Positions 36,153-45,330 of a stretch of 64,000 bases of DNA are shown one piece after another. Every line of letters begins with the position of its first letter. The stretch's first letter is position 1. A program made the position numbers and the translations under genes. This stretch comes from Thauera butanivorans NBRC 103042 (GTDB lineage: Bacteria; Pseudomonadota; Gammaproteobacteria; Burkholderiales; Rhodocyclaceae), in NCBI RefSeq assembly GCF_001591165.1, contig NZ_BCUG01000022.1, positions 1 through 64,000 on the forward strand, in the 5' to 3' direction. The notes beneath the pieces are model-generated. The model was not told the DNA's origin, did no database searches, and saw nothing but the letters and a program-made list of their open reading frames with translations.

Positions 36153-37139
36153 ATGGCGGACACGTTAATCAGGAGCGTGCACAGCCGCGTCGTGCATGAT
36201 CCGGCCCGGATCATCGACAGCCAGTTGGACGGTGTTCCCGACAGTTGGCGACACACCATGCAGCTGGAACGCCCGGCCGAAGGCATCAACATCTGCTGCA
36301 TGAATGGCCACCCGGGCAGTAGCTGGGCCTTCGAAGCCGAAGGCGACCCTGCCGTAACCCTGGCCATCCTGCTCGATGGTCATATGGAGGCCGGCGTTCA
36401 GGATGGCGCCGAACTCGCCATGGGCGCCGGCCAGGTACTGCTGATGGCCGTGGGCGAACGCGCCCGCGGCTGGGACGTGCTGTCCTCACCAGACGACTTC
36501 CACCTGGTCAACATCAACCTCACCGAACAAGCTCTGCTCGGCCTGACCGGCCTGGAGATGGACGACGTGCTCGGCTGCATGCGCGCATCCAGCGCCGGCA
36601 TGGAGCATGTCAATGCCTGCATGGTCACCATGCCCGCATTCACGACGCTGCAGCGCATCGCCGGCGAAATCACCCGCTGCGGCCATCAGCACCGCCTCGC
36701 GCGCCGAGCCTTCGTGTGCGCCAAGGTCAGCGAAGCCCTTGCCGCGGTACTCGACCAATGCACCTACAGACAGCGCAATCTCGATTCGAGGCACCCGCGC
36801 GCACTCCCCAGCGATCGCTCGCGCCTCATTCAGGCCCGCACCCTGCTCGAGCAGCAATATGCCAGGCCCTGGAGCGTGCGGACACTGTGCAGGGCCGTGG
36901 GCCTCAATGAAAAGCGGCTGCAAGCCGGCTTCCAGACACTGTACGGCCACAGCGTACACGACTGCCTGACCCGGATCCGGCTCGATGCCGCCCTGACCCT
37001 GCTCTCCACCGGCCACTCCGTGGCCGACACCTCCCAGGCCGTCGGCTTTGCCAACGTCAGCCACTTCGGCAAGGTGTTCCGCAACGCCATCGGCATCACA
37101 CCCAAGCGCTGGGCACGCGGCCAGCAGCCAAGGGACTAG
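36153..37139 (+). CDS. AraC-family regulator of siderophore uptake (PchR/YbtA-like)
   Basis: A 328-aa regulator: an N-terminal ligand-binding domain without clear catalytic features, and a C-terminal AraC DNA-binding domain with two HTHs (residues 230-325). SVRTLCRAVGLNEKRLQAGFQTLYG and VADTSQAVGFANVSHFGKVFR are the recognisable HTH segments and the family end ITPKRWARG follows. The ATG at 36153 has GAGGA nine bases upstream. By analogy with PchR and YbtA it senses the imported ferric siderophore and activates the divergent uptake operon. Confidence 0.88.
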   Translation: MADTLIRSVHSRVVHDPARIIDSQLDGVPDSWRHTMQLERPAEGINICCMNGHPGSSWAFEAEGDPAVTLAILLDGHMEAGVQDGAELAMGAGQVLLMAVGERARGWDVLSSPDDFHLVNINLTEQALLGLTGLEMDDVLGCMRASSAGMEHVNACMVTMPAFTTLQRIAGEITRCGHQHRLARRAFVCAKVSEALAAVLDQCTYRQRNLDSRHPRALPSDRSRLIQARTLLEQQYARPWSVRTLCRAVGLNEKRLQAGFQTLYGHSVHDCLTRIRLDAALTLLSTGHSVADTSQAVGFANVSHFGKVFRNAIGITPKRWARGQQPRD

Positions 37140-37206
37140 ATCACCCCTCCCCGCCTTCACGCACCGCCGGCAGTTCAGAACATCGGCGGTGCTGCCATGC
37201 GCACCG

Positions 37207-37335
37207 TCATCGGCAAAATACTGCCATTGTCATGCAGCGGGATCGTTCCGCGAATCCCGTGACCGGTGAGCCGGTTCTCGTAGGTTTTTTGGCGGCTTTG
37301 GCTTGCCGCACGATCAGATCAGCGAGCGCCATCAT
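37207..37335 (-). pseudogene. Possible N-terminal remnant of a phage/island tyrosine integrase
   Basis: The codons from 37335 read MMALADLIVRQAKAAKKP, close to the start of P4-type integrases (M-x-L-T-D-x-x-I/V-R-x-A-K), then the sequence loses resemblance and stops after 42 residues. It lies on the same strand as tRNA-Gly, 233 bp past its 3' end, where integrases of tRNA-targeted islands sit. The match is short, so this is a moderate call. Confidence 0.45.
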
Positions 37336-37490
37336 CGAACTCCCAAGTCCTGGACTCAGGCCCGACGTTGCTCTCCATCCCGATCCAAACCCAGCAAGAA
37401 ACCGGAGTCGGTAGCACCACATTCTTTAGCCACGAATATGGACCAAAAAGCGCTGGCTGCAGGTAGAACCCGGCAGCGGTCGCTGAAACG

Positions 37491-37516
37491 AAAAAAGGAG
37501 CCGAAGCTCCTTTTTT
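37491..37516 (-). terminator. Rho-independent terminator downstream of tRNA-Gly
   Basis: AAAAAAGGAGC (37491-37501), loop CGAA, then GCTCCTTTTTT (37506-37516). On the minus strand this gives a GC stem followed by T residues, 52 bp after the tRNA 3' end. The A/T flanks make it bidirectional. Confidence 0.88.
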
Positions 37517-37568
37517 CAACGACTTACAGCACCCACCGGGATTCCTCGGAACGCTGCAGATCAAATTC

Positions 37569-37644
37569 TGGAGCGGGAAACGAGTCTCGAACTCGCGACC
37601 TCAACCTTGGCAAGGTTGCGCTCTACCAACTGAGCTATTCCCGC
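37569..37644 (-). tRNA. tRNA-Gly (anticodon GCC)
   Basis: Read on the minus strand it begins GCGGGAATAGCTCAGTTGG and has an acceptor stem GCGGGAA pairing with TTCCCGC, a D loop with TTGGTAGAGC, anticodon loop TTGCCAA (anticodon GCC), a T arm containing GTTCGAGAC, discriminator T and an encoded CCA. Total 76 nt. Confidence 0.97.
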
Positions 37645-37810
37645 ATTTCGACGATCCGGTACGGCGAGGGTTTTCCAGAACCATTCGCGCCTTGCAGTCG
37701 CCGGCTTTCACCGATGAAGCAAGCCGATCGTCTTTCGTCTCGCGCCGTTCCGCGCTCGACGGGGGCGAACTATACCGGGCTTCACCCTCGTGCGCAACAC
37801 CGGCTCGTCG

Positions 37811-39031
37811 TCAGCCGCCGAGCGCCTCGTCGACGATTTCGATCCAGTGCCGCACCGGTGTGCGGCCGGCGCTGTCCAGGTGGGTCTGGCAGCCGATGTT
37901 GGCGGTCGCGATCAGTTCGGGCTTGCCGCTTTCCAGCGCATCCAGCTTGTTGTCGCGCAGGCGGCGCGAAAGCTCGGGCTGCGTCAGCGAATAGGTGCCT
38001 GCCGAGCCGCAGCACAGGTGGGCATCGGGCACCGGCGTCAGTTCGAAGCCCAGGCCGGCCAGCACGGCCTCGACTGCAGAGCCGAGTTTTTGCGCGTGCT
38101 GCAGCGTACAGGGGCAGTGGAAGGCGAGCCGCTTGCCGGCGGACACGCCGAGTTTGTCCAGCGGTTCGGCGCGCAGCACTTCGACCAGATCCCTGGCCAG
38201 TTCGCTGACCCGCGCCGCCTTGGCGGCATAGGCCGGATCGTCGCGCAGCATGTAGCCGTATTCCTTGACGAAGGCACCGCAGCCGCTGGCAGTCTGCACG
38301 ATCGACTCGGCGCCCGCCTCGATCGCCGGCCACCAGGCATCGATGTTTCGCCGGGCACGTTCCAGCCCGGCCTCCTGCGCATCGAGATGGAAATCGAGCG
38401 CGCCGCAGCAGCCGGCTTCGCTCACCGGCCGGACGCTGATGCCGAGGCGGTCGAGCACCCGGGCCGCAGCGGCGTTGGTGTTGGGCGACAGGCCGGGCTG
38501 CACGCAGCCTTCCAGCATCAGCACGCTGCGGGCGTGGCGTGGCGCCGGGCGCTGCCTGGCGGCAGGTCTGCGCCGGGGGAGTTTCGATGCCAGGGTTTCG
38601 GGCAGCAGCGGCCGTAGCGCCGTGCCCGCCGCCAGAAGCGTCTTGAATACCGTCGGCCGCGACAGGGTGCCGCGCAGCAGCGTGCGCCGGGCGGTTTCGT
38701 CCAGCGGCCGCGGCGCCCACAGTTCGATGGCCGCGCGGCCGACATCGAGCAGCTTGTGGTACTGCACGCCCGAGGGGCAAGTCGTCTCGCAGTTGCGGCA
38801 GCTCAGGCAGCGGTCCAGATGCATGCGGGTGCTGGCGCTGAATTCGCCGCCTTCGAGCATCTGCTTCATCAGGTAGATGCGCCCGCGCGGGCCGTCGAGC
38901 TCGTCTCCCAGCAACTGATAGGTCGGACAGGTGGCATTGCAGAAGCCGCAATGCACGCAGGCGCGCAGTACGCTTTCGGCGGTCTCGGCGCCGGGCAGCT
39001 GGCGCGCGGCTTCACTCAGCTTGGTTTGCAT
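37811..39031 (-). CDS. glcF: Glycolate oxidase iron-sulfur subunit
   Basis: A 406-aa protein with two ferredoxin-type [4Fe-4S] motifs, CVHCGFCNATCP (about residues 25-36) and CLSCRNCETTCP (about 74-85), and two CCG (heterodisulfide-reductase-like) domains seen in AGCCGALDFH and LCCGSAGTYS. It transfers electrons from the GlcD/GlcE flavoproteins to the membrane quinone pool during oxidation of glycolate to glyoxylate. It starts 13 bp after glcE ends and closes the glcD-glcE-glcF operon. Confidence 0.95.
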   Translation of the reverse strand: MQTKLSEAARQLPGAETAESVLRACVHCGFCNATCPTYQLLGDELDGPRGRIYLMKQMLEGGEFSASTRMHLDRCLSCRNCETTCPSGVQYHKLLDVGRAAIELWAPRPLDETARRTLLRGTLSRPTVFKTLLAAGTALRPLLPETLASKLPRRRPAARQRPAPRHARSVLMLEGCVQPGLSPNTNAAAARVLDRLGISVRPVSEAGCCGALDFHLDAQEAGLERARRNIDAWWPAIEAGAESIVQTASGCGAFVKEYGYMLRDDPAYAAKAARVSELARDLVEVLRAEPLDKLGVSAGKRLAFHCPCTLQHAQKLGSAVEAVLAGLGFELTPVPDAHLCCGSAGTYSLTQPELSRRLRDNKLDALESGKPELIATANIGCQTHLDSAGRTPVRHWIEIVDEALGG

Positions 39032-39043
39032 GGCCTCTGCCTG

Positions 39044-40111
39044 TTACAGCCCGGCGTACATGCGGCCGGGGTTGAAAATGCCTTGCGGATCGAGCTGCGC
39101 CTTGAGCTGGCGGTGGTAGCGCATCAGCGCTGCCGGCAGCGGGTGCAGCGGGCTGTCGCAGGCACCCGGCGTGAAACAGCTCGCATGCCCGCCCGCCGCC
39201 GCTGCCGCACGACGGATTTCCGTGCTGTCGGCGGCGCTCTTGAGCCAGCGCTGGGCACCGCCCCAGTCGACCAATTGAGCGCCGGCGGGCACGGCCGGAC
39301 GGCAGTCATTGGCTACCGACAGCCGCCACAGCGGCGCCGGATCGGCGAAGAAATCGAGCTGGAATTCGCGCAGCGCGGTCCAGAACGCCGGCGAGACCTG
39401 TTCGCCGCCAAGCGCTTCCCGCGCAGCCTTCACCGAGCCCTCGCCCCCTTCCAGCCGCAGCATCAGCGCTTCGCCGTCATGGCAGGCGGCGGTGATCGGC
39501 AGGGGCTGCCGGCCCCATTCGGCGAAACGGTCAAGCGCGGCCGGCACATCCAACTCCAAGCGCAGCGTACAGGCGCTGCGCGGTTTGGGCAGGACTTTCA
39601 GCGACACTTCGGTGAGCAGCCCGAGGCAGCCCAGGCTGCCCGCCATCAAGCGCGAAACGTCGTAGCCGGCGACGTTCTTCATCACCTCGCCGCCGAAGCG
39701 CAGATGCTTGCCGTGCCCGGTGACGATACGGCAGCCGAGCACGAAGTCGCGCACCGCGCCGACCCACGGCCGCCGGGGTCCGGACAGCCCTGCCGCGACC
39801 ATGCCGCCCACCGTGGCCTGCCCGCCGAACTGCGGCGGTTCGAAAGCCAGCGTCTGGCCTTCGCCTTCCAGCACCGCCTCAAGTTCGGCGACCGGCGTGC
39901 CGACGCGGACGGTGACGACCAGTTCGGTCGGCTCATAGTTGACGATGCCGCGATGGCCTCGCGTATCCAGCAAGCTGCCGCTGCCCTGCCCGCCGTAGAA
40001 CGCCTTCGTGCCACCGCCCTGGATCAGCAGCGGCGTGCCGGTGGAAAGCGCCGTGCAGACCTGGGCCAGCAGTTCCTCACTGCGATCGGCATCCGGTGTT
40101 GCGCTGCTCAT
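39044..40111 (-). CDS. glcE: Glycolate oxidase FAD-binding subunit GlcE
   Basis: A 355-aa FAD-linked oxidase subunit. The PCMH-type FAD-binding segment is seen in LLIQGGGTKAFYGG, GIVNYEPTELVVTVRVGTPV and GGQATVGGMVAAGLSGPRRP. The C-terminus ends DPQGIFNPGRMYAG, usual for GlcE. Its ATG overlaps the glcD stop by one codon step (ATGA), indicating coupling. It partners GlcD in the glycolate dehydrogenase complex. Confidence 0.95.
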   Translation of the reverse strand: MSSATPDADRSEELLAQVCTALSTGTPLLIQGGGTKAFYGGQGSGSLLDTRGHRGIVNYEPTELVVTVRVGTPVAELEAVLEGEGQTLAFEPPQFGGQATVGGMVAAGLSGPRRPWVGAVRDFVLGCRIVTGHGKHLRFGGEVMKNVAGYDVSRLMAGSLGCLGLLTEVSLKVLPKPRSACTLRLELDVPAALDRFAEWGRQPLPITAACHDGEALMLRLEGGEGSVKAAREALGGEQVSPAFWTALREFQLDFFADPAPLWRLSVANDCRPAVPAGAQLVDWGGAQRWLKSAADSTEIRRAAAAAGGHASCFTPGACDSPLHPLPAALMRYHRQLKAQLDPQGIFNPGRMYAGL

Positions 40112-41610
40112 CAGAAACGCTCCAGTTCGGGAAACGGCATCTGTCCCTGATGCACACGCATCGCGCCGTTCTCCGCACAGCGGCGCAGCGTGGGGATATT
40201 CTTGCCGGGGTTCAGCAGGCCTTCGGCGTCGAAAGCCGCCTTCACCGCATGGAAGAAAGTCAGTTCGTCGGCGTTGAACTGCACGCACATCTGGTTGATC
40301 TTCTCGCGTCCCACGCCATGCTCGCCGGTGATGGTGCCGCCGACCTCGACGCAGAGTTCAAGGATCTTGCCGCCGAGTTCCTCGGCCCTTTCCAGCTCGC
40401 CCGGCTGGTTGGCATCGAACAGGATCAGCGGGTGCATGTTGCCGTCGCCGGCATGGAAGACGTTGGCGACACGCAAGCCATAGCGTTCGGAAAGCTCGGC
40501 CGTACCGCGCAGCACCCTGGGCAGATGCTTGCGCGGAATCGTGCCGTCCATGCAGTAGTAGTCCGGCGACATGCGGCCGACGGCGGGAAAGGCATTCTTG
40601 CGCCCGGCCCAGAACCTCACTCGCTCGGCTTCGTCGCGCGCCAGGCTGACCGCGGTCGCGCCCGCCTTGTTCAGCACTGCGCGTACCCGTTCGATGTCCT
40701 CGGCGACGTCCAGCTCGACGCCGTCCAGCTCGCACAGCAGGATCGCCTCGGCCTCGACCGGGTAGCCGGCATGGATGAAATCCTCGGCCGCCTGGATGGC
40801 GAGCTTGTCCATCATCTCCAGGCCCCCCGGGATGATGCCTTCGCCGATGATGTCGGCGACCGCCCTGCCCGCGCTGTCGACCGAATCGAAGCTCGCCATC
40901 AGCACGCGCGCCACCCGCGGCTTCGGCAGCAGCTTGACCGTGATCTCGGTGACGATGCCGAGCATGCCTTCGGAGCCCATGAACAGCGCCAGCAGATCGA
41001 AGCCGGGTGAATCCAGCGCATCCGAGCCCAGCGTCAGGCGCTCGCCCTCGATCGTGAGAATCTCGACCTTGAGGACGTTGTGCACGGTCAGCCCGTACTT
41101 CAGGCAATGCACGCCGCCCGCGTTCTCCGCCACGTTGCCGCCGATCGAACAGGCGATCTGCGACGAGGGATCGGGCGCGTAATAGAGCTCGTAGGGCGCG
41201 GCGGCCTGCGAGATCGCCAGATTGCGCACGCCCGGCTGCACGCGGGCAAAGCGCCCTTGCGGATCGACTTCGAGGATGCGGTTGAAGCGCGCCATCACCA
41301 GCAGCACGCCCTGCTCCAGCGGCAGCGCCCCGCCCGACAGGCCCGTGCCCGCGCCGCGTGGCACCACCGGCACCCGGCGCGCATGGCAGATGCGCAGGAT
41401 GGCTTCGACCTGCTCGACACGCTCGGGCAGCAGCACCAGCATCGGCAGCGTGCGGTAGGCCGACAAGGCATCGCACTCGTAGGGGCGGCGGTCTTCCTCG
41501 CTGTGGAGAATCTGGAGATCCGGCAGGCTGCGGCGCAGCTCGGCAAAGAGATCGGCGACATCGACCTTGTCGAGCGCGCCGTCGATCGCCTCGTCGTAGA
41601 GAATGTTCAT
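40111..41610 (-). CDS. glcD: Glycolate oxidase catalytic FAD subunit GlcD
   Basis: A 499-aa flavoprotein of the FAD-linked oxidase (vanillyl-alcohol oxidase) superfamily. FAD-binding motifs: VPVVPRGAGTGLSGGALPL, SIGGNVAENAGGVHCLKYG and the catalytic-domain motif VFHAGDGNMHPLILFD; the end reads TGEHGVGREK ... AFDAEGLLNPGKN. Oxidises glycolate (or D-lactate) to glyoxylate. First gene of glcDEF. A regulator is not adjacent. Confidence 0.95.
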   Translation of the reverse strand: MNILYDEAIDGALDKVDVADLFAELRRSLPDLQILHSEEDRRPYECDALSAYRTLPMLVLLPERVEQVEAILRICHARRVPVVPRGAGTGLSGGALPLEQGVLLVMARFNRILEVDPQGRFARVQPGVRNLAISQAAAPYELYYAPDPSSQIACSIGGNVAENAGGVHCLKYGLTVHNVLKVEILTIEGERLTLGSDALDSPGFDLLALFMGSEGMLGIVTEITVKLLPKPRVARVLMASFDSVDSAGRAVADIIGEGIIPGGLEMMDKLAIQAAEDFIHAGYPVEAEAILLCELDGVELDVAEDIERVRAVLNKAGATAVSLARDEAERVRFWAGRKNAFPAVGRMSPDYYCMDGTIPRKHLPRVLRGTAELSERYGLRVANVFHAGDGNMHPLILFDANQPGELERAEELGGKILELCVEVGGTITGEHGVGREKINQMCVQFNADELTFFHAVKAAFDAEGLLNPGKNIPTLRRCAENGAMRVHQGQMPFPELERF

Positions 41611-41711
41611 TGCAGGGCCCGTCCACCTGTCCTCGTTGGCAACAGATGCTAAGGCCTTCGGCCGCGCGCTCCAAGACCTCCTTGCAGGCAGCGGCCCGGC
41701 TCAGCGGGCTT

Positions 41712-42446
41712 TCAGTTGCGCCGCTTCGGTGTCTCGAAGGTCGTCAGCATGCCACGCAGGATGGCGACTTCTTCCTTCTCCAGCCGGATGCGGTTGAACA
41801 TCCGCCGCATGCGCGGCAGCAGCCGCTTGGGATTCTTCGGGTCGTGAAAGCCGCTCAGCGTCACCGCATGTTCGAGGTGGGCCATGAAGCCTTCGAAGTC
41901 GGCGTGGGTGGCCGGCTCGGCCTGCAGATCCTGCGGGGGCGGCGGCTGCAGCGCGGCCATGCGCAGCTCGTAGGCCAGCAACTGGACGGCTGCGCCCAGG
42001 TTCAGCGAGGAAAATTCGGCGTCGGTCGGGATCGTCACCGGCAGGCTGCACAGGCCGACTTCCTCGTTGGTCATGCCGCTGGTTTCGTTGCCGAACACCA
42101 GCGCGACCTCGCCATCGATGGTACGGGCGACGATTTCCTGCGCCGCCTCGCGCGCATGCAGGCGCGGCAGCGACAGCTCGCGGCGGCGGGCGGTCAGCGC
42201 CGCCGAGAACACGGTGTCGGCCAGCGCCTGTTCCAGGGTATCGACCACGCGGGCGGACTCGAGGATATCGACCGCGCCGGACGCCCGCGCGGTGGCGACC
42301 TCGTCGGGAAAGACGGCCGGCGACACCAGCCACAACTGGCGCAGCCCCATCGTCTTCATCGCGCGGGCGGCGGCGCCGATGTTGCCGGGGTGGCTGGTAC
42401 GCGACAGCACGACCCGGATACGGTCGAGCGCAAGGGGGCGATTCAT
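41712..42446 (-). CDS. trmJ: tRNA (cytidine/uridine-32) 2'-O-methyltransferase TrmJ
   Basis: A 244-aa SPOUT (SpoU) methyltransferase. Motif 1 is VLSRTSHPGNIGAAARAMKTMG, motif 2 ALVFGNETSGMTNEE, motif 3 SLPVTIPTDAEFSSLNLGAAVQLLAYE, forming the trefoil-knot SAM site. The C-terminal extension with MRRMFNRIRLEKEEVAILRG is characteristic of TrmJ. Start at 42446 (MNRPLALDRIRVVLS). Divergent from suhB with 85 bp between, a frequent arrangement in betaproteobacteria. Confidence 0.95.
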   Translation of the reverse strand: MNRPLALDRIRVVLSRTSHPGNIGAAARAMKTMGLRQLWLVSPAVFPDEVATARASGAVDILESARVVDTLEQALADTVFSAALTARRRELSLPRLHAREAAQEIVARTIDGEVALVFGNETSGMTNEEVGLCSLPVTIPTDAEFSSLNLGAAVQLLAYELRMAALQPPPPQDLQAEPATHADFEGFMAHLEHAVTLSGFHDPKNPKRLLPRMRRMFNRIRLEKEEVAILRGMLTTFETPKRRN

Positions 42447-42531
42447 ATTAAAATTCCGCGTTTTCCGAATTCCGCCGGGCCGGCGCGCACGATAGCGCGG
42501 CACAGCCCCGCCTCTTTAACCGAGATCCCGC

Positions 42532-43332
42532 ATGCATCCCACCCTGAACATCGCCGTCAAGGCCGCCCGCCGCGCTGCGACCGTCATCAACCGCGCTTCC
42601 ACGCAGCTCGACCTGCTGACGGTGCAGAGCAAGACGCCCAACGACTTCGTCACCGAAGTCGACCGCGCTGCCGAGCAGGCGATCATCGACGTGCTGCGCG
42701 AGGCCTTCCCGGGGCACGGGATTCTAGCAGAGGAGTCCGGCGAGTCGGGCCCCGAGAGCGAGTACAACTGGATCATCGATCCGCTCGACGGCACCACCAA
42801 CTTCATCCATGGTTTTCCGCAATACGCGGTGTCGATCGCACAGACCAGGAACGGCGTGCTCGAACATGCGGTGATCTACGATCCGAACACCAACGAGATG
42901 TTCACCGCCTCGCGCGGCGGCGGCGCCTTCCTCAACGACCGCCGCATCCGCGTGTCGCGCCGCACCCGCCTCAACGAAGCGCTGATCGGCACCGGCTTCC
43001 CCTTCCGCCAGTTCGACAACGTCGATGCCTATCTGGCGATGTTCAAGGAACTGACGCAGAAGACCGCCGGCATCCGCCGCCCCGGTGCGGCCTCGCTCGA
43101 CCTGGCCTACGTCGCCTGCGGCCGTCTCGACGGCTTCTGGGAAATGGGCCTGTCGCCGTGGGACATGGCGGCCGGCGTGCTGCTGATCCAGGAAGCCGGC
43201 GGCCTGGTGTCCGACCTGTCGGGCGAAGCCGGCTTCATGACCACCGGCAACGTCGTCGCCGGCACGCCGAAGGTCTTCGGCCAGTTGCTGCCGGTCATCC
43301 AGGCCTACCGCCCGGCCAACATGCAGGCCTGA
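42532..43332 (+). CDS. suhB: Inositol monophosphatase family protein SuhB
   Basis: A 266-aa Mg-dependent phosphatase. Metal-binding motifs: [10 protein letters not shown] (Glu), [17 protein letters not shown] (Asp-x-x-Asp-Gly-Thr) and [17 protein letters not shown] (Trp-Asp). SuhB dephosphorylates inositol monophosphates and, in E. coli, also acts in rRNA antitermination complexes. Length and start are standard. Confidence 0.95.
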   Translation: MHPTLNIAVKAARRAATVINRASTQLDLLTVQSKTPNDFVTEVDRAAEQAIIDVLREAFPGHGILAEESGESGPESEYNWIIDPLDGTTNFIHGFPQYAVSIAQTRNGVLEHAVIYDPNTNEMFTASRGGGAFLNDRRIRVSRRTRLNEALIGTGFPFRQFDNVDAYLAMFKELTQKTAGIRRPGAASLDLAYVACGRLDGFWEMGLSPWDMAAGVLLIQEAGGLVSDLSGEAGFMTTGNVVAGTPKVFGQLLPVIQAYRPANMQA

Positions 43333-43345
43333 CTCTCCCTGCCCC

Positions 43346-43368
43346 GCCGCCGGGTCCCGCCCGGCGGC
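43346..43368. terminator. GC stem-loop between convergent suhB and PHA depolymerase genes
   Basis: GCCGCCGGG (43346-43354) pairs with CCCGGCGGC (43360-43368) across a 5-base loop. It follows the suhB stop by 13 bp and touches the depolymerase stop codon. No T-run. Confidence 0.6.
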
Positions 43369-44423
43369 TACCTGGGGGATTCGGCGAGGCGATCGAGCAT
43401 CGCGCGGATGGCGCGAATCTGGCCGCCGTCTCGCGTCGCGTATTCCGGCCCGGTATAGCCCCACCAGTCCCAGCAGCCCTTCGGGTTGTACACCCAGCGC
43501 AAGGACCAGAAGGCCAGGCCGCTGCGCGCCGCTGCCTGCGGATACAGGACGATGATCCGGTTGCCATCGGCCCACTCGTTGTAGCCTGCCGTATCGACGA
43601 AACGCCGGCCGATCTGGCCCTCGGTCTGGCGGCAGCCGTGCAGCGCCACATGCAGCCGGCAGCCGCCCTCGCGGCAGGCCTGCGGCACATAGACGTAGCC
43701 CTGATCCGCCATACTCAGCTCGAACGGTGCGATGCCGGTGTATTCGCTCTGGTCGAAGGCGACCACTTCGCCTGCCGGGCGCTCCACGCGCGGCGCCAGC
43801 GGTCCGTACAGCTGTGTCAGCAGTTCGCCGGCTGCATCCAGTTCGCCGCAACGGTTGATGAAAGGCGGCGCCGAGGTCTCGCAGGCATTCGCCGCCGGAT
43901 CGGCCACCGAGATCATCGCGTGCCCGGCATTGTCGTGCTGCACGTACTGCACCGCGTCCTGCGGCAGGCGGCTGCGGTAGAAGGCCACCAATCCATCGAC
44001 CACCGGCCGCTCGACCGTGCGGTCCCCGCCGCCGGAGAACACCCACACCTTGTCGTCCGCCAGCCCTGCCGGGTCGTCGATGCGGCCGGCGCGGGCACGC
44101 GCCTGGATACGTGAGTCGGTGTCGCGCGCAGAGGGCACGCTGGCCGGCGTAGACGGCTCCATGCAGTTGCCGAGCGCGCGCCACATGCTGCCCTGGGCGC
44201 ACTCGTAGGGACCACCGGCGATCACGCCCGCCCCTTTCACCAGTTGCGAATGTGCGACCTGCAGTTGCACCGCCATGTAGGCACCGGACGAAATCCCCGA
44301 CACCGTCACCGCATTCGCGTCGGCGCCCAGCGCCGGCAAGGGCGGAGCGGCCTGCACGCTGAAAACGATCAGGCAATGGATCGCACTCCCGAACAGCATG
44401 GAACGAAAGAACCTGCTCCCCAT
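43368..44423 (-). CDS. Secreted short-chain-length PHA depolymerase (type 2 catalytic domain)
   Basis: A 351-aa alpha/beta hydrolase with a signal peptide (FFRSMLFGSAIHCLIVFSVQA). The lipase-like box is GISSG with Ser45 as nucleophile, early in the mature protein as in type 2 extracellular depolymerases; Asp in VWVFSGGGDRTV and His in VQHDNAGHAMIS are candidates for the rest of the triad. Several Cys pairs (for example CRLHVALHGC) suggest disulfides. It should hydrolyse poly-3-hydroxybutyrate or oligomers outside the cytoplasm; no separate substrate-binding domain is present, so soluble or amorphous polymer is more likely. Confidence 0.85.
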   Translation of the reverse strand: MGSRFFRSMLFGSAIHCLIVFSVQAAPPLPALGADANAVTVSGISSGAYMAVQLQVAHSQLVKGAGVIAGGPYECAQGSMWRALGNCMEPSTPASVPSARDTDSRIQARARAGRIDDPAGLADDKVWVFSGGGDRTVERPVVDGLVAFYRSRLPQDAVQYVQHDNAGHAMISVADPAANACETSAPPFINRCGELDAAGELLTQLYGPLAPRVERPAGEVVAFDQSEYTGIAPFELSMADQGYVYVPQACREGGCRLHVALHGCRQTEGQIGRRFVDTAGYNEWADGNRIIVLYPQAAARSGLAFWSLRWVYNPKGCWDWWGYTGPEYATRDGGQIRAIRAMLDRLAESPR

Positions 44424-44736
44424 TCACCACCTCCATCGTCAAAAACAATCGGCATGAAACGGCTCCGTGACGAGCCGACGCTCGCGGAAGTGTGCCTCCA
44501 CGGCTCGCGGCAGTCCATGCATACGGCAACAAAGTTCTAGCCATTTCAATAGAAATTCTTATCTCGACATTCGGCATTCCCGCACTACGATCAGAGTGTG
44601 GCTTTTTGACCCACATCGGGACCTCCTCGGCTTCCTCTCGCACGACATCCCGGTATCCATCCTGCAACAGGCAGGAATGATCCGTTCGTCGCAGCACCGT
44701 TTCGCAAGCTCACGCCGGCTCAAAGGGGAGAACAGC
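44424..44736. promoter_or_regulatory. 313-bp gap between the PHA depolymerase and the injection-system operon
   Basis: No gene seen. It carries a hairpin CGGCTC-N6-GAGCCG at 44460-44477 and an AT-richer stretch (about 44535-44575) that is the best place for the operon promoter. I see no convincing -35/-10 pair. Confidence 0.4.
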
Positions 44737-45330
44737 TTGGCTTCGCACCACGGAATCCTCGCGGTACTGCAGGCGCTGCGCGAACGCCTGGCGATTCGCA
44801 TGGCGGTGCGGCTGGGCGGCAACCCCCAGGTCGAGATCCTGGGTTCGCACACGCTGGCCGGTACGCCGCAGCCGAACACCGATACGCTGGGGCTGTACCT
44901 GCACCGCATTTCGGTCGACCCTTTCAGCCGCAACCGCCACCTGCCCGCCGTCGAGGGCCGCCGCCTGCCGCGCCCCGAGCTGCCGGTGAACCTGCACCTG
45001 CTGCTGATCGCGTGGTGCACACATACCGAACAGGAAATCGAATACCTCTCCACGGCGATCCGCATCGTCGGCGGCGGCCTGCCGCTGACGAGCGGCGACC
45101 TCAGTCTTGCCGATCCCTCGTGGGGCGACGAGGACAGCGTGCAGGTGATGCCCGAGGAAATGAGCACCGAAGACCTGATGCGGCTGTGGGACAGCCTGCC
45201 GGGCGACTACCGCCTGTCGGCGCCCTATCTGGTCAAGACGGTGCGCCTCGCCCCCGACATCGACCCCGCCGAAGGCCCGCCGGTGCGCACGCTGGTGTTC
45301 CCGATGGACGACGGAGCGCGCACGCGATGA
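44737..45330 (+). CDS. DUF4255 protein (Pvc16/Afp16-like tube terminator/cap of a contractile injection system)
   Basis: A 197-aa DUF4255 protein. I chose the TTG at 44737, giving LASHHGILAVLQALRERLAI, because GGGGAG lies eight bases upstream; the longer frame back to 44467 crosses the promoter region. The middle part reads LGLYLHRISVDPFSRNRHLP and LPVNLHLLLIAWCTHTEQEI, the usual core of this family (L-x-L-x-L-Y-x-I ... P-L-x-L-x-L-x-Y-L). Pvc16-type proteins cap the inner tube and sheath at the distal end. It opens the operon; the stop overlaps the next ATG (ATGA). Confidence 0.85.
   Translation: MASHHGILAVLQALRERLAIRMAVRLGGNPQVEILGSHTLAGTPQPNTDTLGLYLHRISVDPFSRNRHLPAVEGRRLPRPELPVNLHLLLIAWCTHTEQEIEYLSTAIRIVGGGLPLTSGDLSLADPSWGDEDSVQVMPEEMSTEDLMRLWDSLPGDYRLSAPYLVKTVRLAPDIDPAEGPPVRTLVFPMDDGARTR

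Noticed and set aside
44467..44736. N-terminal extension of the DUF4255 protein
   Set aside because: Residues in this extension are Arg/Ser-rich and not family-like, and the TTG at 44737 has a good Shine-Dalgarno sequence.
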